From assembly GCF_000724625.1 (NCBI RefSeq), contig NZ_CP007139.1:930001-994000 (forward strand): a stretch of DNA of 64,000 bases. Reading direction: 5' to 3'. The stretch comes from Fimbriimonas ginsengisoli Gsoil 348. GTDB lineage: Bacteria; Armatimonadota; Fimbriimonadia; Fimbriimonadales; Fimbriimonadaceae. The notes below the pieces were generated by a model that was not told where the DNA came from, searched no databases, and worked only from the letters and a program-made list of their open reading frames with translations. Position numbers and translations under genes: made by a program. The first letter of the stretch is position 1; each line of letters begins with the position of its first letter. Shown one piece after another: positions 26,912-35,568 of this stretch.

Positions 26912-28506
26912 CGCGTGGAGCCGACGATCGGGACGTGAACCACCGATTGCTTCGGATCGTTCGTCGTCACTACGACCTCGCCTTCGATCGGCCCCGCGGG
27001 GGCTTTACCGTCGTAAGCGATCTGCAGCTTCACCTCGTCCGGATGATCGCCGGGGAGCACCTTGACCGTGAACGTGCTCAGTGTGGAGCGTGCCGAAAGC
27101 ACCTGGAACGGACGCCCCGGACGGGTCAGCACGACCGTCGACGTGCGCCGCTCGTGGTTCGTCTCGCCGAGGAAAAGCTCCTCCGGTTGGGCCACGATCC
27201 CTCGTTGAACGAAAATCGAATGGTAAACGACCGGGTAGTCGGGCGACGCGGTGACGAGGGCGATGTTCAGCGGCGCCCGTCCCGGCGGAAGTTTTCCGGG
27301 AATATGCACCTTGAGGTGGTAGCCGCGGCGTAGCTTCGGCCCTTCTTTGAACTCCGGATCCGGGAGTGTTCCGCTCCAAGGTTCGATCTCCACCGAAGAG
27401 CCTTCGATCCCGATCGTCCGGGCGTTCGTTATCTTCAGCTCGTTTCCTTCCCCATCCGGGTAGGTGAAGTAGAGATCGGAAACGCTCCCCCCTTCGTCCA
27501 CCGCAACCGCGTTTCCGTTCGGGGTCAGGAACCGGTAACGCGACACGACGCTCACCTGGACCGGAATCGTAACGATTGGATTGTTTGGGTCGTTGGTGAA
27601 GAGGGTGATATGCCGCTCGAGCTCTCCTGCCAGTTCGTGAGTGTTCAGAATTACTCGCACGATGGTGCTTTCGCCAGGGGCGATCGGATCCGTTTTCTCC
27701 GGCACCAGACATCCGCAATCGCCCGCCGCCTGAACCGCGAGCAATCCCTTGCCGCGGTTCGAAACTTGGATCGGCAGCTCCAGGTTCTCACCCTGCACGC
27801 CATCGCCTTTGAACCGAACCGGGTCGATGAACGCATCGGAACGGCCGGAGAGTCCAACTTTCTTTTTAGCGGCGATCGCCTCGCGCAAGCGATCGGAAAG
27901 CCGCAAGGTCGCCGCCGCCGCCACGGTCTCTCGGCTGGTGATGTCGGGAAGGTTATCGCTCCGGGTGGAGCTGCCCATGATGAACCCAGGGGCGCTGAGT
28001 TTAGCCAATCCGAGGTAGGCGCCGATCGCGTAGCGGGCATCGTTGAAGAAATCGCCGGCCGACGTATCGCGCACCGGCTTTCCCCGGTGCAGTCCGATGA
28101 CCGCCTCCACCCTCGGCTCGCCGGGGGTGCTCGAGAAGAAGGTGACCACGTTCGCCGACGCCCCCGTCTCCGCGTCCACCGCGAGCGCCGGCTCGAAGGC
28201 GATCCGCAAATCCGCCGGACCCGTCTTCACCACCGCTTCGACATCCCGCCACCCGCGGACGGCCTGCGCAAGCAGGGTTCGATAGGTGGGACGTAACGTA
28301 GCCGGCAGCTTTCGATCGTCGAACGAGATGGTGAAGCGGCGCTTCGGCAACATCGTCGCCTGCTTCTGAGCCAAAGCGAAGTTCCCTTGCTCCATGCTCT
28401 GCTCGACCAAGAGGACGGTGTCCTGAAAATTGGCGGAAGTAAGCGGAGGCAACGCCGGGCCTGGCTTGGCCGCGGCGGCAAGGACGATCAACAGCGGTGC
28501 GAACAT
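26908..28506 (-). CDS. Exported DUF1573-like Ig-fold protein
   Basis: The 532-residue protein has a short N-terminal hydrophobic export segment. The region LPIQVSNRGKGLLAVQAAGDCGCLVPEKTDPIAPGESTIVRVILNTHELAG matches the DUF1573 pattern with its CGC motif, followed by LFTNDPNNPIVTIPVQVSV. A second similar Ig-like unit ends VVVTTNDPKQSVVHVPIVGS. The N-terminal half (about 60-230) is an unrecognised domain with protease-like or zincin-like spacing but no HExxH. Overlap with the cytochrome gene suggests a shared periplasmic redox function, inferred from context only. Confidence 0.75.
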   Translation of the reverse strand: MFAPLLIVLAAAAKPGPALPPLTSANFQDTVLLVEQSMEQGNFALAQKQATMLPKRRFTISFDDRKLPATLRPTYRTLLAQAVRGWRDVEAVVKTGPADLRIAFEPALAVDAETGASANVVTFFSSTPGEPRVEAVIGLHRGKPVRDTSAGDFFNDARYAIGAYLGLAKLSAPGFIMGSSTRSDNLPDITSRETVAAAATLRLSDRLREAIAAKKKVGLSGRSDAFIDPVRFKGDGVQGENLELPIQVSNRGKGLLAVQAAGDCGCLVPEKTDPIAPGESTIVRVILNTHELAGELERHITLFTNDPNNPIVTIPVQVSVVSRYRFLTPNGNAVAVDEGGSVSDLYFTYPDGEGNELKITNARTIGIEGSSVEIEPWSGTLPDPEFKEGPKLRRGYHLKVHIPGKLPPGRAPLNIALVTASPDYPVVYHSIFVQRGIVAQPEELFLGETNHERRTSTVVLTRPGRPFQVLSARSTLSTFTVKVLPGDHPDEVKLQIAYDGKAPAGPIEGEVVVTTNDPKQSVVHVPIVGSTR

Positions 28507-28903
28507 CTTTGTAGAAACCTACCTGGGAACCAACGCGCGAAGGCAGGTTCTTGTTTCAGACGTCTACCAAGCCTGAAATCGCTCGCCTCGACTGCCTGAC
28601 AAATGGAAAAGGACCGATACACCGACAAGGGGAGAGCAAATTCGGCGACCGATCCCACCCAAAACTATGCCTCGCCAACCCACAAGCCATTCCGCGAAGT
28701 TAGAAGTGTTGCGATAAGGAGGGCAAGAAAGCGGGAGGGTGTTGAGGTGTTACGGTTTTGCGGTGTTGGGGCCGCCTCATGTGGACTGTGGCGTGTGGCT
28801 TGTGAACTGAGAGGTCGAATGAGACTCATCTGTCCCCGAAGTCCCATTCGTCCCATCAAAACAGGCAAAGCCACGCTAACAACACCCCAACGCCCAACGC
28901 CTT
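28507..28903. other. Gene-free region with a dispersed repeat
   Basis: Bases about 28738-28900 contain a repeat shared with 47640-47760: CATGTGGACTGTGGC, then GGTCGAATG..., and CCCATTCGTCCCA.C.AAA.AGG.AAAGCC. At its left edge GTGTTGAGGTGTTACGG...GCGGTGTTG is a decayed inverted form of the CAACACCG octamer array at 47756. The right edge is AACACCCCAACGCCCAACGCC, also similar to 38319-38349. Short frames here are not credible genes. Confidence 0.65.
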
Positions 28904-30020
28904 TTACTCAATAAACGCATCTTCCGGCGGCGCTTTCTTGAGGAAGGCTTCGATGAAGCCGTCGATGTCGCCGTCGAGGACGCCGCTTACGTTTCCGGTT
29001 TCGTAGCCGGTGCGGTGGTCTTTGACCATGGTGTAGGGCTGCATCACGTAGCTACGAATCTGCCGGCCCCAGGCGGCGGGGCCGCCGTCGCCTTTGAGGG
29101 CGTTGATGCGGTCTTGCGACTGCGTCCTTTCCAACTCGCTGAGGCGCGCCAAGAGGACCGACATGGCGCTGGCACGGTTCTTATGCTGGCTCCGTTCGTT
29201 CTGGCAGTTCACCACCAGCCCGGTCGGCAGGTGGGTGATACGCACCGCGCTCTCCGTCTTATTAACGTGCTGTCCACCCGCGCCGCCGGCGCGTAGGGTT
29301 TCGACCTTTAGGTCGTCGGGGTTGATCGATACCTCGTTCTCCTCGATCTCCGGCAGAACCTCCACTTTGGCGAACGACGTGTGGCGGCGCGCCGCCGCGT
29401 CGAACGGCGAGATTCGGACGAGGCGGTGCACGCCGCTTTCCGCTTTCAGGAAGCCGTACGCGTTCTCTCCTGCGATCAGCATCTGCACCGACCGGTACCC
29501 GGTGACGTCGCCCGGAGTCTCGCTCAGGATCTCCATCTTGTAGCCGTGCTGCTCGGCGTAGCGGGCGTACATTCGCTGGAGCATCGCCGCCCAGTCGCAC
29601 GCCTCCGACCCGCCGGCGCCGGCGTTCACTTCAAGCAGCGCGTTGCGCCCGTCGTGCTCGCCCGACAGCAGGGTTCGGAGCTCGTACGCGTCGAGTTTGG
29701 CGATCAGGTCGATCGCCATCTTATCGGCCTCGCGCTCGGTCCCTTCGTCGGGCTCCTGGCGAAGCATGTCGTACAGCTCCTGGATGTCGCGTTCGGTCTT
29801 GTCCAGCTCCAGAAACGGGGTTGCGATCCCGCGGAGGCGGGAAAGCTTCTGAAGCGAACGGTTGGCGGAATCGGGGTTGTCCCAGAAACTGGGCTCGGCG
29901 GAAAGCTTCTCTAGCTCCGCGATTTCGTTTTGCAGGCGAGGGAGGTCAAAGATGCCCCCTAATAGCGTCCAGTCTCCCGCGAGCTTTGGACAGCGCTTCC
30001 TGCTGATCTAGGTTCAGCAT
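28904..30020 (-). CDS. prfB: Peptide chain release factor 2, with programmed +1 frameshift
   Basis: RF2 terminates translation at UGA and UAA. The first frame, 30020-29949, reads 24 codons (MLNLDQQEALSKARGRLDAI...) and reaches an in-frame TGA at 29946-29948. Shifting +1 at CTT-TGA-C continues as DLPRLQNEIAELEKL to the stop at 28904, giving about 371 residues. An AGGGGG (29955-29960, complement) sits just before CTT TGA, the internal Shine-Dalgarno that drives the shift in E. coli. The main frame has the RF2 SPF stop-recognition tripeptide (RISPFDAAARRHTSF) and GGQ in AGGAGGQHVNK. Starting at the first ATG of the long frame (29767) would drop the N-terminal domain. Confidence 0.95.
29945..29960 (-). 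promoter_or_regulatory. prfB: Programmed frameshift site of prfB
   Basis: On the minus strand the sequence is AGGGGGCATCTTTGAC: internal Shine-Dalgarno, slippery CTT, in-frame TGA and following C. It differs from the E. coli site by one base in the spacer. Low RF2 slows termination at this TGA, favouring the shift and restoring RF2. Confidence 0.93.
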
Positions 30021-30027
30021 GGGTCCG

Positions 30028-30033
30028 ATGATA
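30028..30033 (-). promoter_or_regulatory. TANNNT -10 element (TATCAT) 7 nt before prfB ATG
   Basis: TATCAT, seven bases, then ATG 30020 on the minus strand. An AGGAAGG further upstream would precede the transcript start, so a leaderless mRNA is likely. Confidence 0.45.
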
Positions 30034-30356
30034 CCTTCCTGGGTTAGCGGTTAGCGGGTGGCGGTTAGCAGTCCGGAGCTCTTGCCGTCGCGGCAAAGTA
30101 ACCCCGCTCACCACCAAACCAGACCGCGAACGGGAGGAGGAAGGGGGTTGGGGGCGGCGGTTCCGGCCGGACCGCCGCTCTCCAGAGCGGCCGCAAAATC
30201 GGAAACGGAGGCAATCATCGCGAACCGCCAGGAAGTTCCCCAAACTCTCCGAGCCCGGAGGGCTCTTCAGAACTTAGCCCCGGTTCAGCAGACCCGGGGT
30301 AACGGACCGCCCACCCTCCCCGACCCCGGTAGGCGGTCGAAGAACCTTCCGAAACC
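30034..30356. other. Gene-free region with hairpin repeats
   Basis: Bases 30136-30192 hold a G-rich tract followed by GGACCGCCGCTCTCC and AGAGCGGCC, the compound repeat also at 20322-20377. The remainder is GC-rich with no coding signal that I trust. Confidence 0.6.
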
Positions 30357-30893
30357 TCAGACCAGAGCGCCGGGCCGCAAATCCAAATCAATCTCCTCCC
30401 AACGCCCATCGGGAGCGGAGTACCGGTTCAACCGGATAGACGTCCCGTTCACTCCAAGAAGGGAAAGCACATCGTCCGAAACGTCTTCAGAGGTCCAAGT
30501 CTTGCCGGATTTATTGATCGTGGTCACTCGAACAAAATCCACGAGCGCCAGGACTTCGGCTTCTGGGCACGGCGCGACGTCGCTGACCGCGAAGGTTTCA
30601 AGTTCCTCCACCTCCCAAGAAGTGGTGAACTTCAAAAGGTATGCCGCTCCAAACACGCAGGCGCAAAGCATCCGCGGGTGAGGAGCCGAACATAGGCTGA
30701 TCTTAGGGTCATATCCCGACTTTCCAAAAGGGAGCGAAACCGCCGCCGAGACACCGCAACAAGCGAGTCCGACCCGAAAGCCGTCAGGATCGAACCCTTT
30801 CCCAACGACCTCCAACGATTCCGGAGTCTCGACACCAATCCCCAAAATCTCAATCTCCGTCTCAAATGTAAGGTCGACAATCGGCTTGTTCAT
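30357..30893 (-). CDS. Protein of unknown function
   Basis: The 178-residue acidic soluble protein (MNKPIVDLTFETEIEILGIGVETPESLEVVGKG) has alternating hydrophobic residues typical of beta strands. I do not recognise it. AGGGGAACTG just before the ATG is a good ribosome binding site. It is the first of several small unknown genes, in sequence less GC-rich than the surroundings, suggesting an accessory patch. Confidence 0.7.
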   Translation of the reverse strand: MNKPIVDLTFETEIEILGIGVETPESLEVVGKGFDPDGFRVGLACCGVSAAVSLPFGKSGYDPKISLCSAPHPRMLCACVFGAAYLLKFTTSWEVEELETFAVSDVAPCPEAEVLALVDFVRVTTINKSGKTWTSEDVSDDVLSLLGVNGTSIRLNRYSAPDGRWEEIDLDLRPGALV

Positions 30894-30991
30894 CAGTTCC
30901 CCTACGTCGGAGGCGTTTGGCCGCCGCTAAGCGCGACACTTAAAGTACAGAAGGTACACCAGGATCATCGGCGGGGACGCCGACGCTACCA

Positions 30992-31378
30992 CTACTTGTC
31001 AACCGGAAAATCGCGCGAGGCGCAGTCTTGCTTTGCAGCCGAGAGCCGTCTCATCGTATGCCTGCCTCCCCGTTCGAAGAGATAAAGACGGATCTCTCCT
31101 CCACGAACTTCGAACCGACTAGTTACCCCCAATAAGTGATCTTGCTCGATATAGAAGGCTCGCTTGTCCGAAGGGGCATCCGCCCACATCGCCGCCGAAT
31201 CGGTCGGCCATTTATTGTGGCCGCAGAAATACTGAGTCACGTACATGAGGTAGCTCATCTTGACCGGGCCATCTACGTCGACCCCAGCCAATCTCCACTC
31301 GACAAAGCCGACCGCTAAAAGCGAGGTGAGAATAGACACCGCAATCCAACCGGACCAAGGTCTCGGCAATGCCGACAT
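30992..31378 (-). CDS. Small membrane-anchored protein of unknown function
   Basis: The 128-residue product has one N-terminal membrane segment (GWIAVSILTSLLAVGFVEW) and an exposed domain with two Cys. ATG 31378 follows a TTG at 31381; AAAGGGA lies about 10 bases upstream. No family is recognised. Confidence 0.6.
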   Translation of the reverse strand: MSALPRPWSGWIAVSILTSLLAVGFVEWRLAGVDVDGPVKMSYLMYVTQYFCGHNKWPTDSAAMWADAPSDKRAFYIEQDHLLGVTSRFEVRGGEIRLYLFERGGRHTMRRLSAAKQDCASRDFPVDK

Positions 31379-31714
31379 CAATACTTGATCCCTTTTGGAG
31401 GAGTCGTCATCGGTTCTTCGTCCAAGAAGTAATCACACGTCTCAGAGACGGGCGTGTGATCGGGAGAATGCACCGTCACTCTAATTACTCGCTTGCGTTT
31501 AGTGGGGTTTTCGCTACCCTTCAAGGGCCCGGATACACTCCGTTCAAGTGTCAAGGGATGTTGTTATCTGGCTCGTTCCCATAGCTCTGTCTCTGTCCTT
31601 ATTGCACCGAATGAATCCGAACGCTACCAGAACCAAAGGAGCCGCAAGCGCCGGATGCAAGCTAAACCTGTTCATTGCCTCATTCCTTTCTCGGTTCAAA
31701 AGTTCGAGTGTAAA
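31379..31714. other. Intergenic region, nothing recognised
   Basis: About 335 bases with mixed composition. Short plus-strand frames lack ribosome binding sites and family resemblance. ACACGTCTCAGAGACGGGCGTGT at 31435-31457 is a small inverted repeat that might be a terminator or operator. Confidence 0.5.
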
Positions 31715-32128
31715 TCAGCCCGCTTCGGATCTACTTCGCGATTTTGAAAAGATGCGATCCAAATTCTTTTCGATGTAATCGGCGTAGAATCGAACCTCTT
31801 CGCGAAGATTTGCCCTTGAATGCCCCCACTCGTTTGCACCAACAAGGCCATCACTGACCATCATGTCCTCGATAGCTACGGGTTGATCTGGGTCCGACGA
31901 TGAAAACCAAGACGCCAGTCTTTCCGCCAACCCCGGCCGAAGGTTTCGAACGGTGACGCCGACATAGCATTCTCGCTTATCATAGGCAATAATCAGCCAC
32001 ATTGACCGACTTTCATAGGTGAGAGACTCTCCAATTCCGTTCGAGCTGGCATCGGCCTCGTGCATCCCCAGACGCGACATAAGGGGGCCAAGTTCCGACT
32101 CGACAATTTCTCGAAAAACATCCTTCAT
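31715..32128 (-). CDS. Protein of unknown function
   Basis: This 137-residue acidic protein begins MKDVFREIVESELGPLMSRLGM and has a central beta-rich part (SMWLIIAYDKRECYVGVTVRNL). Size, acidity and grouping with other small orphans resemble immunity-type proteins, but this is only an impression. No toxin partner is seen. Confidence 0.65.
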   Translation of the reverse strand: MKDVFREIVESELGPLMSRLGMHEADASSNGIGESLTYESRSMWLIIAYDKRECYVGVTVRNLRPGLAERLASWFSSSDPDQPVAIEDMMVSDGLVGANEWGHSRANLREEVRFYADYIEKNLDRIFSKSRSRSEAG

Positions 32129-32180
32129 TTCGAGCCAATAACTCCTACGCCTCCCTGATCCGACCTTGCCGCACTATCCT

Positions 32181-32603
32181 TCAAGCCCCGAGCCGCCTCA
32201 GATAGTCTTGCCAATAGGGATCATCGCGTGCTCGCCTCATTTCACTGATGTCATTCGCAAGCTCGCCAATCAATCTTTTGGGGATACGATCCTCCCACGG
32301 GCCTGACCCGATAGGCAAGTCATCAACTGGGTTTGTAAGCGCAAAGAATCGATCGTCCAGGGGCTGAAGTATTGCCTGGGCTTCCTCCGCGACTTCCCCG
32401 TCAGCCTCAGTCATGGCGCTCGCCACCATCTCTCTATAGGCAACTTGGTAATTGTAGTCATCGCTTGAAAAAGGGTAGCCAGCCTCGATCCTACTTATGA
32501 GCACCCACAGCTTCTTCACGATCTCATCGAAAGGCACGGCTTTCGGCCATATCGTCTTCTTCCACAGAATAGCGTTTAGTTTATCTTTCGACTTAGTGGT
32601 CAT
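32181..32603 (-). CDS. Protein of unknown function
   Basis: The 140-residue helical protein has many Trp and acidic residues (KLNAILWKKTIWPKAVPFDEIV; DPYWQDYLRRLGA). GGGTGAG immediately precedes the ATG. It lies 52 bases upstream of the previous gene in the same direction, so they may be co-transcribed. No family is recognised. Confidence 0.65.
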   Translation of the reverse strand: MTTKSKDKLNAILWKKTIWPKAVPFDEIVKKLWVLISRIEAGYPFSSDDYNYQVAYREMVASAMTEADGEVAEEAQAILQPLDDRFFALTNPVDDLPIGSGPWEDRIPKRLIGELANDISEMRRARDDPYWQDYLRRLGA

Positions 32604-33191
32604 CTCACCCTGCGCGCACGGGGCCTGTGCGCACTCCAGTAGCGCCCTGAGAGTCTAGACCCAGGATTGGATCGCAATTAGAAGCCGCAAAACACTTGCA
32701 AACGTTTCCTCCCGCTCTAACCTCATGCTCTTCAAGTCAGTCGCAAGCCCTCCGAATCAAAAGCTTCGGTAACCGGTTTTGCCCGGTCCATCAACTGACT
32801 TTGAGATCGGCGATTTCGGCCCAGCGCAGTGGCATGGATTGGGTTGTTCCTGGGCCGGTCGGTCCGCCATATTCGTTCATTGTCCTGCGCTCCGCTTGTC
32901 GCATCTTACTGCAACACACGGTCGCTTCCGACTGGCTCTTCACCTCTGCGGTCGCATCGATCCACCGAAACAAAGAACCTTCCGGTTCCATGTCGCCAGC
33001 GGTTACCGCAGGCAACAATGCGCCGGCTGGGGGGTGAATGTCCGCCGCCCGATTAAGAAAGGCCGCCTTGACGCCTCAACGATGCCGAATGTTCCGCGAT
33101 TTCCTTGTGCGTGTGCGCCTGCTTGCACTACAATCTGTAGTAAGCGGCCGTGCGTCTTCATGTTCGGCCTTTTTTAGCCAGAGGTATCAAA
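32604..33191. other. Long intergenic region upstream of a secreted-protein gene
   Basis: Open frames on both strands (32696-33177 plus, 32791-33018 minus) overlap each other and match nothing I know. A possible promoter is TTGTGC (33105-33110), 18 bases, TACAAT (33129-33134), followed at 33179-33184 by AGAGG before the TTG start. Confidence 0.45.
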
Positions 33192-35213
33192 TTGAAGGCA
33201 TTCTCAACTATCTCCCGCCTTGTGCTTAGCGTAGCCGTGGCAATGGGCGCCGTTGGTGCGATTGCGCAGTCGACCCAAGGTTTAAAGGCGGTCAAGTCTT
33301 ACGCGCTGCCCAAGCCGGTCATTTATGACGCGAGCAAGCAGGTGCCGAAGATCGCCCCGCTGAAGTCAACCCGCGGACGCACGTCCGAAAACGAGTCGAC
33401 CTCCCCCTTCCCAACAATCGGTTTGCCGAATAGCCTGCCAGTCGGCGGAATGCTGCCGGACCAACGGGGGGATAAGCCCCATATCCTTATTCCGGGCCCC
33501 GGGTTTACCGATGGGTGGCCACCCGACTGCGACTGTTCGGTGGGACCGAACCACCTCATCGTGGTCGTAAACACGGCAATGGCCGTTTACGACAAGAAGA
33601 CGGGGAGCAAACTGTTCCAAACCAATCTCACCGGCGATCAGTTCTTCTCCGGTCTTGGCGTTACTGGGGAAGTCATCTCGGATCCGAAGACTCTCTACGA
33701 CAAGACGTCGGGCCGTTTCTTTGTCCACATCATCGAAGTTAGCTTCGCGAACAGCGAGAGCCACCAGCTCATCGCCGTCTCGAACACCAGTGACCCGACC
33801 GGAAGCTGGAAGAAGTACCGGCTTGATTCGGTCATCACCCAGGGCAGTAACAAGATTTGGTTGGACTACCCGGAGATCGCCACCACGACGGATGGATTTG
33901 CCTGGACCGGAAATATGTTTCCGTTCTCGGCGGGCAACACGACAACCGCGATCTTTGCGACGAGCAAGCAGGCGCTCCTCAATGGAACCGCCGGCACGGT
34001 GACGGTTTTCACCGACGACGCCGGTCGGACAATCAACGTCTCGCGGAACTTCGATGCCACGCAGAGCACGATGTATGCGGCGTCGAACAACAACACGAGC
34101 AGCATGAAGCTGTACGCCATTTCGAACTTTGCCGGAACACCCACCGTACAAAGCACCGATGTCACCGTGCCGTCTTACATAAGACCCACCCGAAACGCGA
34201 TGGGTCCGAACGGTCATGCGATGGATGGTTTCGGCGACGCCAGAAACTTCACCTCGAGCTATCGAGGCGGCTTCCTTTACACCGCCCACAACATCATGTC
34301 GCCGGACCGCTCGACCCTCGGACTTCGATGGTACGAGTTCGACCTCAAGGGATGGCCGAAGAGTGGAACCTTGCCTGCCGTTCGTCAGTCCGGAAACGTC
34401 ATCGGAGCAGGAGTGGACTACCACATGCCGGCGATCCAAGCGAACAAGCTTGGAGCGATTTCCCTGATTTACACCCGGTGCAGCCCGACCTTAGAAGCGC
34501 AGGTGGTTTACTCCGCTCGGAAGAAGAGTGACCCGCTCGGCACGATGGGACAGCCGGTCCTCATTGCCAACAGCCCGGCAAATTCCGGCCCTCAACCGGC
34601 TAATCGCTGGGGAGACTACTTCGGCCTCGCCCTCGATCCCAGCGACGACAATACGTTCTGGGGATTCGGAGAACTCGCCGCATCAGGCGGTCTTTGGACC
34701 ACGGTCGCAGCGAGTTGGAAGATCTCCGATCCGGCGTCGATGGTTACTTTTGGAGCGGCCAACGCGACTGCGGTTACCGGGCGCATTGTCTCTGGGACGG
34801 CTGCCGTGCTTAGTCAGATCGACGGAATCACGCTGGACAACAAGTCCGTCCCGATTAACGGGGTTGGGCAGATCACAGCCACCGAAGTGACCTACAACAC
34901 GACGCTCGTTTCCGGCGCGGTGGATCTGTTGACGCTTCGCCCATCGACCAACGCCCCCTCGGCGGCGACACAACAGGTCTATGTTTGGAACTGGGCAACC
35001 GGCAAGTACGACCTGATCATCGCCCGACCGGGGAATCAGAACACCGAAATTACCTTGGCGGACACCAAGACTTCGGCGAAGTACGTGAAGGTCGGCGGCC
35101 AGGTCAAGGTGCTCTTCCGAACGGTCATGCCGCTATCGGGCGGAGTTCAGCCTTCGGTCTACACGGTGAAGGCGGACCAACTCCTCCTTGCCGGCCTGCC
35201 GAGCACTCCGTAG
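33192..35213 (+). CDS. Large secreted protein with a C-terminal module shared with the neighbouring sedolisin
   Basis: The 673-residue product has a signal peptide (KAFSTISRLVLSVAVAMGAVGAIAQ) and a beta-rich body (about 80-525) containing FTDGWPPDCDCSVGPNHLIVVVN, KTLYDKTSGRFFV and NRWGDYFGLALDP. Such repeats suggest a propeller. From about residue 534 the sequence runs parallel to the C-terminus of the S53 peptidase at 35569-37716. TTG 33192 is chosen because AGAGG lies 7-8 nt upstream and the signal peptide then starts normally; the 14 codons before it do not fit. It is probably extracellular; no catalytic motif was seen. Confidence 0.75.
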   Translation: MKAFSTISRLVLSVAVAMGAVGAIAQSTQGLKAVKSYALPKPVIYDASKQVPKIAPLKSTRGRTSENESTSPFPTIGLPNSLPVGGMLPDQRGDKPHILIPGPGFTDGWPPDCDCSVGPNHLIVVVNTAMAVYDKKTGSKLFQTNLTGDQFFSGLGVTGEVISDPKTLYDKTSGRFFVHIIEVSFANSESHQLIAVSNTSDPTGSWKKYRLDSVITQGSNKIWLDYPEIATTTDGFAWTGNMFPFSAGNTTTAIFATSKQALLNGTAGTVTVFTDDAGRTINVSRNFDATQSTMYAASNNNTSSMKLYAISNFAGTPTVQSTDVTVPSYIRPTRNAMGPNGHAMDGFGDARNFTSSYRGGFLYTAHNIMSPDRSTLGLRWYEFDLKGWPKSGTLPAVRQSGNVIGAGVDYHMPAIQANKLGAISLIYTRCSPTLEAQVVYSARKKSDPLGTMGQPVLIANSPANSGPQPANRWGDYFGLALDPSDDNTFWGFGELAASGGLWTTVAASWKISDPASMVTFGAANATAVTGRIVSGTAAVLSQIDGITLDNKSVPINGVGQITATEVTYNTTLVSGAVDLLTLRPSTNAPSAATQQVYVWNWATGKYDLIIARPGNQNTEITLADTKTSAKYVKVGGQVKVLFRTVMPLSGGVQPSVYTVKADQLLLAGLPSTP

Positions 35214-35228
35214 ACCCGGAGATCGCAA

Positions 35229-35270
35229 GCAAAGGCGGGGTGGGATCGGTCGATCCCACCCCGCCTTTGC
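35229..35270 (+). terminator. Strong stem-loop after the secreted-protein gene
   Basis: Perfect 20-bp arms (35229-35248 and 35251-35270; GCAAAGGCGGGGTGGGATCG) sit 15 bases after the stop. The T-tract is weak, so it may be a terminator or an mRNA 3' protector. Confidence 0.8.
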
Positions 35271-35305
35271 GTGGTCTCTTCGCTCGCTGGGTAGCTATCT
35301 TCACC

Positions 35306-35523
35306 CACCCGTAGCCCGGGGATTATTGTCTTCAATCAAATAGATTGACAAACCAAGTCACCCCGTAGCCCGGGGATTTATCCCCGGTAGAACCTTGAAC
35401 CGCGGCTAAAGCCACGGGTTACGGGTGAAATCAGGCAACGTAAATGCAACCTAATTTGTGAATGGCCATGGAGAGCTTAACGAAACGGTAGCGCGGGTCA
35501 TCGGCTGGGAGCCGATGCTACGA
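35306..35523. repeat. Cluster of short dispersed repeats
   Basis: GTAGCCCGGGGATT occurs at 35311 and again at 35365, the second continuing TATCCCCGG to form a hairpin. GCGGCTAAAGCCACGGGTTAC follows. At 35489-35522 GTAGC...CATCGGCTGGGAGCCGATG...GCTAC forms another stem-loop. These resemble REP-like elements of other bacteria. No coding potential. Confidence 0.65.
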
Positions 35524-35524
35524 A

Positions 35525-35559
35525 AATGCCCCCCTCGGACGACGTCCGAGGGGGGCATT
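35525..35559 (-). terminator. Rho-independent terminator of the sedolisin gene
   Basis: Arms 35525-35540 and 35544-35559 are perfect 16-base inverted repeats (AATGCCCCCCTCGGAC). On the minus strand the stem is followed by TTTTCG, 10 bases after the protease stop codon. Confidence 0.88.
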
Positions 35560-35568
35560 GCCGACGGA

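Noticed and set aside
28603-28914. 103-residue frame downstream of the DUF1573-like gene
   Set aside because: Most of it is the dispersed repeat and the prfB 3' end.
32696-33177. Overlapping small frames on both strands between 32.7 and 33.2 kb
   Set aside because: They have no ribosome binding site, no recognisable family and conflicting frames, so the stretch is left as intergenic.
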